Shown here in pieces: positions 24,480 through 35,623 of a DNA stretch of 64,000 nt. How positions within the stretch are numbered: position 1 is the first letter of the stretch; every line of letters starts with the position of its first letter. The position numbers were made by a program, and so were the translations under genes. The stretch comes from Maea johnstoni (taxonomy: Eukaryota; Annelida; Polychaeta; Spionida; Magelonidae). Where the stretch lies: contig OZ012687.1 of assembly GCA_963942565.1 (NCBI GenBank), forward strand, positions 1,369,851-1,433,850. The letters run 5' to 3'. The notes beneath the pieces were generated by a model. The model had not been told where the DNA came from and did no database searches. It worked only from the letters and a program-made list of their open reading frames with translations.

Positions 24480-26587
24480 AGAGCACCAACTAACAAAAAG
24501 CAAGAAATTCACAGGATACAGTAATGAGTACAATACAAAATCTCGAGAAGAGAATGAAAAAAATCTTAGACAAGGACAGAAAAAGCTTTTCGATCAAGTA
24601 TGCCGCACCCCCATATGCCTGGTGTTACTTAACCATTAAATATATAACTTTATGCTTTAAAACCCTAAATTCGCCTGGTGGGATAACTGGGAACTAACCT
24701 GACCATTGGCCACCCTTTTCCTGATTTTACACTAGTTTAATTCTGTTGAGCAAAAAGACAATAATATAAATACAGGATAAAAATCTTGCCAACCAGAGGC
24801 TTGTAGTGGACCAAGTACAACCATGAATACATATATATTATACAATTTAAATCAATAGTCATCATACAATATGGAATCAGTCTATCCTCGAAGGCTTGTA
24901 CAGTGGGTCAGATACATTAAAGTTTCTCACTCCTAACCTAGCTATCTCAAATTGACTCTAAAATCCGGTCTGCCAAGTTTATGTAGAATGTTATAATAGA
25001 ACTAGAATGGTTTTAAACAACTAAACAGCATTTCACACTTTTAACCTTCTATTAGACATCCTGGTAAAACACATAATGGCAGGTCTCAATAATAACACAT
25101 TTATTTACAAGAGTATGCACTTCAAAAATTCCCTAATGCAGATTACAACTAATGAATGCACCAGTCAATTGAATCCCCTGGAGCAGTGGGTGGGGGGAGG
25201 GGAACGGCCGGGCAAGGTTGGGCTTATCCAGTTTAATACACTGAAATGCTGCCCCATGGGTTGGGGACATTAATTAATAACTAGTAGAACATGGCTGGTA
25301 GGCCGGGCACAGGGCGGGGAAAGTGAATACCCTGAATATTTTCCTTATAAATATCCTTTTTACTTGCCAAGCACCAGCGGCCATTAAACCGTGGGCAAAC
25401 AAATGAGATTAGATAGTCACTGTGCAAATCAACACTATAAAAATTACTTTCAAATTAATTTTGTAATGCCCGCATGGCTACAAAATATGGTTCACAAAAT
25501 GGGCCCCAGGGGTGGGGATTAATGTCGAAAAAGTGCCCTAGGTGTTGGGACTGTGTACAATATGGCAGAAGGTGAGAACACTATCCCTGCCTCCTCAGGA
25601 CATTCCATCCAAAACTGGCTACCAGCATATATTGACCAGTATAATCTAAGTTAATCTACATGTACCATTAATGTTACAATAGTCCCTACTAGTATTGCTC
25701 ATGATTCCCTAAAATTCTGATGTTTGAATGTTTATACTTGTATACCATTACCAAGTTCTCAAAGTCATATTACACATAAAATTGAAGATATGACTTAAAT
25801 TGTCCAGCTGTGACTGCTGAGGCATGACTAGCAACACTCAAACAACGATTCATAGAGCTGGATGAGGTCCCTTTAGCACCCGTTCTATTTATATCCATGA
25901 CCATGCAATGATTACTGATTAGCGATCCTAGCCAGTCGGCCGCAGCGAGTATAATCACGCTCTTCAATTTAAAGAGGTCAGAGTCCTCTACTGCCGTATT
26001 TCCTGTCTCACGTGAAAGAGCATGCCGTGAATAAGCAAGCCCCAGTACTCCTGGTAGGAGGCGGGCATGAATGATAACAACTCCACAGGGAACAGTGTCT
26101 TTCCCTGGCCACTACATCCTGTCCTTATCAACCCCTTGTTGGCATGTGTATTGTCGGCGAGACTAACGGTGTGAGACGGCCTCTGCCGACTGACAGCGAG
26201 AACAATGCACTGTGGTCCCAGCTGCAGGAAACAAAAGTCACATCTGAGAGCTTGAGATGACCGTCTTTCTCTACAAAAATCGCCCGTCCCAGAGGGGTTC
26301 CAAGGAAATCCCTCCGTTCCGTTCTGGGGGCTCTTGCCCCCTAACTGCCCGTGCTAAAGACGGGTAAAACGGATTGTAGCTAACTTACTGTTGCTAAGTA
26401 CTGCAGGAGAACTATAGGTCACTGGAATCACCCTGGATGGCATATAGAAGTGCAAACACACTGTCGTTGTCGTTTCCACCTGTTGCTTCCCCTCTCCCCT
26501 CAATTCACCTCTGTGAGTCGAGCCTCAGCATTCCTATGGAAATTGACGTCTGCTTCCAGGAGGCTTTAGAATATAACTCAGGATTTA
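24480..26587. other. Mostly unique DNA, no confident gene
   Basis: No splice-flanked coding exon was recognised. 25980-26400 is GC-richer with CpGs (TCACGTGAAAG, CCCGTCCCAGAGG) and might be regulatory. A stop-free minus-strand stretch of about 107 codons lies at 25770-26090 but has no family resemblance and no good start. Confidence 0.4.
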
Positions 26588-26904
26588 CAGGGACTTAGCC
26601 AGGAACCGTCCCGTCCTACCTGTCTTTTGGACAGGTAGTTCCCTAAAAACCTCCTGTTTGGACAGGCAAAAATTTCTCTGATTATTTTTCAATTTTGACT
26701 TTTGGGGTGGAATAACCAAATATTTTCCTAACTAACCATCTCTTAGGACATAGCTGAAGTATAAATTGCTCTTTCTGACACACTAGGCTATTAAATGTAG
26801 CTGGTATAAGGATTTGAAGTAAATAAGTAGCTAAATCTGGACGGGCAGATATTTTGAAATTGCTGTTTTGGACAGGCATTTTTGAAATCCTGGCTAAGAC
26901 CCTG
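26588..26904. mobile_element. hAT-type MITE, GGACAGGCA subfamily
   Basis: It starts CAGGGACTTAGCCAGGAAC and ends GAAATCCTGGCTAAGACCCTG. The internal text (TTTTGGACAGGTAG, GGGCAGATATTTTG, TTTTGGACAGGCA) defines a subfamily shared with 32234-32724. Immediate flanks AGGATTTA and CTCAGGAA do not match as an 8 bp duplication. Confidence 0.8.
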
Positions 26905-27755
<851 letters not shown>

Positions 27756-28960
27756 TTCACATGAAAAAAAAACACCAAGAAGTGACAATCTAAATCTAAA
27801 CCAGATTATACAGCTCCCTGTCAAGGAAAAGGCATTTCTGACCTAATTCCCAGTCTGACCTGAGGAATTACTAGCGGAAGAAAGGGTTGGAGGTCAGATA
27901 CTGTGAGCAGGAAAGGCAGCATGGGAAAAGGGCAAAAGAGGGGGCAGCTGATAGGCAAGACTTACACTACCATAATATGAGTGGGTGGTTCCCTTGTACA
28001 GTATTCTCATCACAAGGGGGTGTATGTGGGACACACCATACCTCAACATAATGCACCGTGGCTGGTGGGTAAAGAGTTCACTGTACATACCCAAACATTA
28101 AAAAAAAATGTACTCAAACATGCATGACAAGATTACAAGGAAATACATCTTCCCGTTTACCGTTAGGTAACTCATAATGGATGAACGGATTTGTTTTTTA
28201 CCGTTGCTTATATATATATTTGCCTACGCCTTGTCTCAGCCCCAACCTCCCAACATGTGTGTTAAGAGTTATGACACAAACAGAAAACAATGGAAGCCCT
28301 ACTCCATGTATTTACTAATGCTGAACGCTTCACTCTTGCAAGATCATTGTGTAGAGTTCAAACGTCTTCACGCAAGAACAAACGCTAGATGCTTTTCTGA
28401 ACGCCTACAATTCATGGCTGGATGGAAGATCGTGTGGTGAGTCACAAAAACAAGTGACTTGAAAAGAGAAGTATGAGGACAGTGTTTGCACCGCTCTGCT
28501 CTTCTGTAAATATTCAAACATGACTTCTGCTAAAGTTACATGTATTGCTCTTTATCAAGGTATGTAACTTTTCCAAAACTCTCCAAAATATACAGAACAT
28601 CATTCACCTTAGAAAATATAAAGCTCCTAATACAATGTCTGAATGAACAGCATGATTTCTAGATATATATAACTGCATTCAGTCCCCTTCAATAAAGCGT
28701 TTCCTTCTATCTCATGGACACTGCTTAAATTCGTTTGACTTCAGAAATGGCTGTTCTCCTAAGAAGGCTTTGATGTGATTAGAAAGTTGGTTCATACTTG
28801 GAAAAGGTCTATTTACAAATGTTGTCAACATAATGCGTGTTTATAGTGTACTTGCCTTGAAACATTCCAAAACATTCCATCACCGCAAACCTAGAAATGC
28901 CAACTTGTTGTGGTGCCCGCAATTCTTTGAGGGTTGGACAAATGCCACTAAAGCTGTGTT
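27756..28960. other. No recognisable gene
   Basis: AT-rich unique DNA. An open frame at 28177-28440 begins with a hydrophobic stretch (MDERICFLPLLIYIFAYALS) but has no family match that I know and no splice evidence. Confidence 0.35.
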
Positions 28961-29150
28961 TCTGTGTGTTTGTGTTTGTATGTTTGTTTGTGTGTGTGTG
29001 TTTGTATGTTTGTGTGTGTTTGTGTGTGTGTCTGTGTTTGTTTGTTCATGTGTGAGTGTGTTTGTCAGTTTGTTTGTTTGCGTGTGTGTATGTCTGTGTT
29101 TGTATGTTTGTTTGTTTGTGTGTGTTTGTTTGTTTGTGTCTGTGTGTGTT
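28961..29150. repeat. TG/TTTG low-complexity tract
   Basis: Irregular TGTG, TTTG and TGTTTG repeats run for about 190 bp. The Cys/Val/Phe-rich frames are artefacts. Confidence 0.95.
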
Positions 29151-29333
29151 GATTGGAAAAAATCTGAGCCATGGTCGTTTAAAATATATAAATTTTTACT
29201 AACAAATAACTCTCCTTAAAAGGCAGACTTTTAATTCATTCATACTTTGAGTATCGTGTAAATGACTAAATATTGCTAATGACTTGTGTGTGTCTTGTAT
29301 TAAGACTGTTGATTTAATAAATCTCTGAAGTAT

Positions 29334-30640
29334 GTGTTCACCCTTGTTACATTACAATACAAATTTGTACCAGCTTTGTCCCATTGCTGTAATGAATTTT
29401 ACTTGCCCCCAGTTAGTGTGGCTTTGTACTTGCCCCATGTTCAACTGCCCATGTTACATTGTGGATTTGTACTTACTAGTGATGTCATTGATATGAGATT
29501 TTATCGATTCGATTAATCGCTATATTTTTCGATATGATTCGATACGATTCACCGTAACGTGCTTGTTGGGCTTAATTAATTACCTAGAAATTGCTCAAAA
29601 TAAAGAACATTCTTGCCTTTTTAATTCATTCATCAAAGATCAAATTAATTAATTAATTCTGTAATTATGCATTCATCAATTATTGTAATCTATCATGATT
29701 TATTTTATTCTATTTTTATTTCATTTGAATACATTTGTTACTTAATCTAATTTGTTTATCATTTTACTTTATATTTGATTTATTCCTTTATACCTATTAC
29801 AATTCATTTTACTCTGAATTGAATTCGTTTTGTGGCTGTTATTTGTATTAATTTCATCTATAGCCACATTGTATGTCTATTACGTTTGCTCATTTGAGAC
29901 ACGAACGTTTGAAACGTTCGTATCTCGAATACTGTGCACTTGATGAGCAGTACGTTTAGCGAACTTTTCAAACATTTGTTGTTCTGAGCGTACTGCGATT
30001 TCTATGTGCGCAGTAAAACAAAATGGCGCCTGTTTGTTTTGGTGAGCGAACCGATCTACCGCTCATAATTTTGCGTGTACTTACGGCTGAGAGCCGTAGT
30101 ACAACGTAAAACATAACCATAAAAGGTAACGGCCGTTGGTATGTTGAGGCTGAGTGATCGCTCATGATTTTTGGCTGTAGAACTTAACCCCCAAATGTAG
30201 CGGCATTTGGGGTTAAATTTTGTCGATTCTGCCGCATCGATACGGTTGCCTTATCGATGCGACTATCGACAGGGTCATACCTAGCGGTGCATCGACTTGG
30301 CGACTATCGATGACATCCCTAGTACTTACCCCCAGTTACAGTGTGGATTTATACTTGCCCCTGTTCCTGTGTGGATGTGTACTTGTTTCCCAGTTACAGT
30401 GTGTATTTGTACTTGCCCCCTGTTACAGTATGGATTTGTACTTGCCCCCTAACATTACAGTGTGGATTTATACTTACCCCTGTTACTGTGTGGATGTGTA
30501 CTTGTTTCCCAGTTACAGTGTGTATTTGTACTTGCCCCCTGTTAGAGTGTGGATTTGTCCTTGCCCCCTGTTTATGTTAGTGTGTATTTTTACTTGCCCC
30601 CCGTTACAGTGTGGATTGTACTTGCCTCAACAGCGGCTTT
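29334..30640. repeat. 30 bp minisatellite split by a hAT element
   Basis: Units of about 30 bp (GTTACAGTGTGGATTTGTAC then TTGCCCCCT) lie at 29334-29476 and again at 30322-30640. The intervening 845 bp is a transposon, so this is one array in two pieces. Confidence 0.85.
29477..30321. mobile_element. hAT-type element with exact 8 bp target duplication
   Basis: It starts TAGTGATGTCATTGATATG and ends ATCGATGACATCCCTA, matching the TAGGGATGTC-type hAT termini. The octamer GTACTTAC flanks it exactly (29469-29476 and 30322-30329). Just inside both ends there are many ATCGAT-like strings (GATTCGATTAATCG, TATCGATGCGACTATCGA). There is no transposase in the 845 bp. Inverted ACGTTC/GAACGT motifs lie near 29900-29960. 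Confidence 0.9.
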
Positions 30641-30707
30641 TCGGTACTTCCACCTCAAACTCCTCCATCTAGGCCTCCAAGCAGTGTAGTCTAGAGAGGG
30701 CACATAC

Positions 30708-30809
30708 CTCTTCAGCTTCTTCTTCAGATTCATACTCCTGGCTGATGAGGTACTCCTGTTGGTGCTGCTGCTGCCTTGTGTCGAAACACCAGCACAGAGT
30801 CGTTCCCAT
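30708..30809 (-). CDS. Candidate first coding exon, unidentified protein
   Basis: Minus-strand ATG at 30809 with G at -3 and G at +4, 34 codons starting MGTTLCWCFDTRQQQHQQEY and ending ESEEEAEE, then a strong donor (GAAGAG, then GTATGTG), phase 0. Gly2 with Cys6 and Cys8 is the layout of N-myristoylated, palmitoylated proteins, so a membrane-anchored cytoplasmic protein is possible. I do not recognise a family. It lies back to back with the plus-strand TATA promoter at 31076, about 270 bp away, as in divergent gene pairs. The donor and start are seen; that this is a gene is inference. Confidence 0.35.
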
Positions 30810-31075
30810 GCCAGGCCCGACTCCCCTCCGACGACAGCGACGACTCCTCTCGATCAGCAACGTGCTGTCTCTGATGATCACGATCACGATGACGAAATCC
30901 TTCGCAAATATAGCGGTACTCTTACTTGTCGTGTGAGTGAGTGTCGCGTACTACTACTACTGCGCTGCTGATCATTGTAGTCGTAGTTGACGTTGTAGCC
31001 GTTGCCACTGAGTAGTAGGGATGTGTACTGAGCATGGCATAAGCTGTACATTACTCACCCTTCCTCCAGTCTGGC

Positions 31076-31083
31076 TATAAATA
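31076..31083 (+). promoter_or_regulatory. TATA box TATAAATA
   Basis: GGCTATAAATAGCTC is a consensus TATA element. Transcription would start near 31105-31110, giving a leader of about 120 bases before the first ATG at 31226. Confidence 0.5.
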
Positions 31084-31225
31084 GCTCAGCCTGAGATGAG
31101 GGGCACCTCTCCATGCCTCCCTCCAGCTTAACCTGTTGAGGCTCCTCACTCCACAGATTCCACCCTCACTGGGAGCCAACAAGTCAAAAACAACAACACA
31201 CACTCTAGAGAAACAGCTCAGAGAA

Positions 31226-31252
31226 ATGCATCCCGCTCACCCCAGAGACTCT
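31226..31252 (+). CDS. Candidate first coding exon, unidentified protein
   Basis: ATG at 31226 (GAGAAATGC), nine codons MHPAHPRDS, followed by a GTGAGT donor in phase 0. It lies about 120 bases downstream of the expected start site of the TATA promoter at 31076. The next exon at 31402-31494 is in phase. The protein is not recognised; the fragment is too short for homology. Confidence 0.4.
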
Positions 31253-31401
31253 GTGAGTCCTCCTTTGATTATCATTCTCATATCCAGCCCGTGACTGATT
31301 GATATGTTTCAAAAGTTTCCGCACCCCCCCCCCCCTACTCAGGAGGTTCTTGGGGGTCTATGAGGGTTAATCAACATCATTGGCTCCTTTCGCATCACTA
31401 G

Positions 31402-31494
31402 GAAACTGAAGCCAGCAACATCTGTAGTCAACAGCCTAAATATGCTCATTCCTCACATCTAGGCCTCAGCTCAGGGTCCCTCAACATGGATATG
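31402..31494 (+). CDS. Candidate second coding exon, unidentified protein
   Basis: A 93 bp exon of 31 codons with no stop, phase 0 at both ends. It has a pyrimidine-rich acceptor (CTCCTTTCGCATCACTAG) and a strong donor (ATG, then GTGAGT). It begins ETEASNICSQQPKY and ends LSSGSLNMDM: polar, Ser-rich and probably disordered. Joined to exon 1 it gives a 40 residue N-terminus of no family I know. The next exon was not found. A very good acceptor at 31541 leads into a frame that stops after 18 codons, which might be an alternative last exon. Confidence 0.42.
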
Positions 31495-32233
31495 GTGAGT
31501 ATTATAATCATCAAACTTTACTCCTCTCTGGTCTGTGCAGGTCTTCATATATAAACTCAAAATCTGTTCTCAAAAACTTTTCAGTGCTGACTGCTGAGCT
31601 GACTGGTGAATGGCATTCAATGCTGCAAAAAGCCTGCACGGGCCAGGTACCAGAACATCTATTGTACGCAGTGAGTAATACCCTATCTGTTAGTAACCCT
31701 TCCAATAATAGGGCAAATTTCGTTCCAAGCACAATTGCAAGGACCTAAAGATTTTTTGAAAACCATTTAAACCCTGACATGTTGGTATTCATTGGATAAC
31801 TCTAAGATGAGTACCCATTCACCAGTGTTTCAGTCATTTTTCCAGGTGTTATGCATCATTTTATATTGGCCAAATTAGCCACTAGCAGCATTAGGGTTAA
31901 GGCTATATATGTGTACAGGGAAGTTGAAGACAGGACTAGAGGGTCTGTCTCTGGTAGAAAAAACTCACAGAAGCCGGGCCTAAACATCCCTTAAGTGTGC
32001 GGACCCATAATATTTCTATACACTCGTAAAAGTTTTAAAATGACTTTTGGATGAAAATGACTCTTCCAACGGTATTGGTTATGATAATACAAATAAATTG
32101 TTTTAATGCTTAAAACTCTCACTTGAGTACATGCCCTATGACACAACCCCAGGCTCTTCGTGCATGGCATAGCTTAAACCTGTTCAAGCGTCAGGAGAGA
32201 TTCCATTTGAAATGTATCCTCATTATCTATGAG
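31495..32233. other. Probable intron, no further exon recognised
   Basis: After the donor at 31495 the best acceptor is TCTCTGGTCTGTGCAG at 31541. In phase 0 it reads VFIYKLKICSQKLFSADC and stops. No other clear exon is seen. Confidence 0.3.
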
Positions 32234-32724
32234 AAAGGTCTTAGCCAGGATTTTATAAATGCCTGTCAAAAATAGCATTTTAAAAATTTCTGCCCATGGG
32301 TCAAGATTTAGCGACTCAGCTTCTTCAAATCCTTTTACAGGTGAACTTGGATATGACAGACTCAATGGGACCAGGAAAATTGGTCCATCATATGCAAAAT
32401 CTGTTGTATACATATGACGAATACTTGATATGCATCGGACTGGGACCAGGCATATCGTCCGTCATATATGCAAAAATCTGTCCACAGTGGTCCGTCATAT
32501 CCAAGTTCACCTGTACCAACTATAATAGCCTATCATGTTTGTGTCAAAAAGTGCAATTTACAAATAGGGAATGTCTTAGAAGATGGTTTGTAAGTGTGGT
32601 TATTAGTCCGAAAAAGTAAAATTGAAAATTCTTCATAGAAATTTTTGCCAGTCTAAAAAGGAACTTTTCATGAAACTGCCTGTATAAAAGACAGGCTGTA
32701 AGGGTCCTGGCTAGGTGGTCCCTG
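32234..32724. mobile_element. hAT-type MITE, GGACAGGCA subfamily, interrupted
   Basis: It starts AAAGGTCTTAGCCAGGATTT and ends CTGGCTAGGTGGTCCCTG. The flanks TCTATGAG and TCTATGAT agree at seven of eight bases. The body matches 26588-26904 in reverse orientation (CAAAAAGTGCAATTTA, AATAGCCTA), except for a 178 bp insertion at 32336-32515. Confidence 0.85.
32336..32515. mobile_element. TA-flanked mini-element inside a hAT MITE
   Basis: The ends TACAGGTGAACTTGGATATG and CATATCCAAGTTCACCTGTA are perfect inverted repeats of about 21 bp. The sister copy at 26588-26904 reads CCTTATACCAGC across this point, so the insertion duplicated a TA, the mark of Tc1/mariner transposition. At 176 bp between TAs it is a very small non-autonomous element. 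Confidence 0.85.
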
Positions 32725-33445
32725 TCTATGATACTTGAAGATCACTTTAAAATACCACCTACATTTGCAAAATATTTGAAAGAGAGCTGTAAGCTAAGTT
32801 CTTTTTCTTAACCCCTCCTTCAATACATTTTATAAAAGCTGCTTTTGTCAGAAAGGTCTCCACCAAGTAAAGAGGCCATTCTGGACACTACGGGCGTGAA
32901 CAGGTTACACACTCATTTATAATAAATGTTAATGATCCTTATCTCAGGTCTAGATCATGCTGTCACCCTTAGTCAGTATTTACTTCGGTCACCCAGTTTC
33001 TCAAATCCTTACCCAGGCCCTGCCTTGAAGTCGGCTGATATCTATACTGTGTACTCATGAACACATGACTTGTCCACAACACAAACCACAGAGATATCAT
33101 AACTTTGGTACTAATAAATTCACAAGTTAGTTGAAAGAGATTATCAAATGAAGTATTGCACAGTTCATCTCTACAACTTTTTTTACCAAATAATACTATG
33201 ATCGCAAAGATATCACCAACTTAGTCCTGAAGGACAGTCATGCTATTTGATATGGTAGCTTTTTGTTTTACCAAACATATGCGGAGGTTTGAACTTTGAA
33301 CCACAACCTCTCCTCATGTGCATTCACTCAGTCATTTTCAAAAGTACCATAGATTGGCACAAACCCTGTCACAAAACCTGTGTTAAAAAGCAAATCACCT
33401 ATATAAAAAAATAGGGAGTGCAGCCAAACCCATTTCTCATATAAC

Positions 33446-33679
33446 TTATCCCATTAATGCTCACAGCGACCAAAGGCAGCCTGACAATTTTGGTGAAATC
33501 TTTCAGGCAAAAGCATAATTTGGAAAATGTTTAAAGGAGAAATGTTGATTTCAAAACACTACCAACAACTCTCCTTCAAAATATTTTGTAAAATCATTCT
33601 TAAATTCAAAGTTATTCTTAAAAGTATTTTGGATTAAGACAATACTTTCAAAAGTTACTTTCCAGCATAAATGGGTTGG
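33446..33679. mobile_element. piggyBac-like MITE, inverted relative to 14160
   Basis: It begins TTATCCCATTAATGCTC and ends CCAGCATAAATGGGTTGG. The interior (CCTGACAATTTTGGTGAAAT, GAGAAATGTTGATTTC, CTCCTTCAAAATATTTTG) is the reverse of 14160-14390. The flanking TTAA is degraded on both sides, so it is old. Confidence 0.6.
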
Positions 33680-33714
33680 CAGACAGCTGCCACATATCTC
33701 AAGTGCTTTCTTCT

Positions 33715-34620
33715 ACTTGGTAATGCCTGCCATCTGGTGACAGAAAAAGATACTAAAATTTCAATCCACAAGTTTCCACACTAGAAAAATCACTCTAGTG
33801 GTAAAAAATATCCACTGAAATTTTCCCACAAGCATTTTCTCAACAAGACTTAGGTTACAACTGGAAAAGAATATGATACTAAAATTTCACTTAAGTTTTT
33901 CTTCAAAATGCTCATTCTCCTACCCAGAGATCCCGCTACGCATAGTATCTCTGCCACTACGTCGGGACTATTTCGCGGAATATTTTGAAAAGTGACGTCA
34001 TTAAACATATCCCATTGGTCAAACGTGTGATGCATGCGACGCACGTGGTCAAAATTACAATCAACAATGACGTCATCCTCGCAGTGGCCTGTTTGTTGCA
34101 AGAGCGCTGGATGGCCGACTGGCTGATTGGTCAATGCAGGACTTTTCACCGCATTTTCTCATGAGCTATCGCAAATAGTACTGAGGCATTACACCCGAAA
34201 TGTCATAGATATCATAGTGTGCGCAATTACAAATAACTGAATGGCAAATAATGCATGGAAGCTTCATATTTGGTATAATTTTGAAATCGTACCATGAAAC
34301 AGAACAAAACTTCCAAACCATGTAGGGACCACTAGAGTGATCGTGCGGTCGCTTGCAGAGATACTAGTCGTGTAGCAATCCAACCAGAAGACAGTATCGT
34401 CGCCCTGGCAGAGTGCAAAATGCTTAGCTAACCCCTGGTGGCAGAAAGTGATACTAAAATTTCTCTCAAGTGTTTACTTTAAAACAAGATTTAGCTAACC
34501 CCTGGTGGCAGAAAATGATACTTAAAAATCACTACAAGTGTTTTTCTTAAGTCTTTGCAGATCCCTGGTGGTGTAAAAATAAACTAATATTGAAAGACTT
34601 CACCTGTTTATGCCTGGATA
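33715..34620. repeat. Degenerate tandem repeat, about 70 bp unit, interrupted
   Basis: Variants of CCCTGGTGGCAGAAAATGAT and ACTAAAATTTCACTCAAGTG recur at about 33727, 33855, 34433 and 34500. The middle (33929-34382) is occupied by an inserted inverted-repeat element. Confidence 0.65.
33929..34382. mobile_element. Inverted-end element carrying two CRE sites
   Basis: The left end GATCCCGCTACGCATAGTAT and the right end ATACTAGTCGTGTAGCAATC are imperfect inverted repeats of about 27 bp sharing TAGTATCTCTGC. The block is CpG-richer than its surroundings and contains two TGACGTCA sites (33993-34000, 34068-34075) and a CACGTG. No transposase. Target duplication not clear. Confidence 0.55.
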
Positions 34621-34659
34621 CCTAGAGATGTCTGAATACTAGATGCTTGCTATCATTAT

Positions 34660-34734
34660 CACTATAATTTTTGTCATTATATTACTAAGTGCTATTGTAA
34701 TCCCTATCACCACTTCCATAATTATCATTATCAT

Positions 34735-34783
<49 letters not shown>

Positions 34784-34945
34784 CGTAGTAGTAGTATCAT
34801 TATTATTATTATTTATATTATAACTACATGATCATAATTATCATTATCATCAGTATTATTATTATTATTATTATTATCAATATCATTATTATTATTATTA
34901 TTATCATCATTATCATTTTATCATTATTATCATCATAGTCATCAT
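34660..34945. repeat. ATT/ATC and (TAG)n microsatellites
   Basis: Trinucleotide ATT/ATC runs surround a pure AGT run of about 20 units at 34736-34785. Confidence 0.95.
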
Positions 34946-35573
34946 AATATAACTATCAGATCTTAATAAACCCTGACGACATTCACAAGGTATGTCCCAA
35001 AATTAAAAAAAACATCCTACAAGAAGTTAGTATTATGGCCAGTTTATAATCATCTATGCTAATATGTGTACTGCATCCATCCTGGAAATAGCCATGACAG
35101 CATTGACAAAACTTAGCATTGAAAGATACGAAATAAAGCTGCACTCAGTTGAAATCCCCAGTAGATAGATATCACCCCTTGACCTGGGTTGGGCTCCGGT
35201 ATTCAGTAATTTCACCCAAACCCTAGCAGCGCCCTGCAATGCTACATTCTACGATGACGCCCATCCAAGCTTGACCGGGCAAGGTGTGAAATGGGAACTG
35301 CCCTGGCTCCACACTACATAGACTTCCTGCTACTAGTTAATTGAAGAGGCGCCTCCTACTGAGACTTCCAACCAGACCAAGCCTATATTGGATAAGGACA
35401 TTCAGGAACATTTCTTAGAGACGTGCACTTTTTAACCTGCTCACGCCTTTAAAAGTTATTACCTGAACCTATTCAATGCTCAAAAAAAAGAAGAAGAAAA
35501 AAGAGCAACCCAGCAAAAAATCATGAATTCACAAAATATTTGGAGGAGGGCTGTTGGTTATTAATGCTTTGAT
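34946..35573. other. No confident gene
   Basis: Unique DNA. An AACCTGCTCACGCC to TTAATGCTTTG span (35436-35570) vaguely resembles a degraded piggyBac-like copy. No supported exon. Confidence 0.35.
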
Positions 35574-35623
35574 CATAGTCTTAGCCAGCAGGGTGCCATT
35601 TGAACACCCAAACCCTGAAAAAC
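35574..35623 (+). mobile_element. hAT-type MITE 5' stub at satellite edge
   Basis: CATAGTCTTAGCCAGCAGGG followed by CACCCAAACCCTGAAAAA is the first 50 bp of the hAT-type MITE. The 68 bp satellite begins at the next base. Confidence 0.7.

Noticed and set aside
25770-26090. About 107 stop-free codons on the minus strand
   Set aside because: No good ATG, no convincing acceptor and no recognisable motif. A run this long is expected by chance in 64 kb and six frames.
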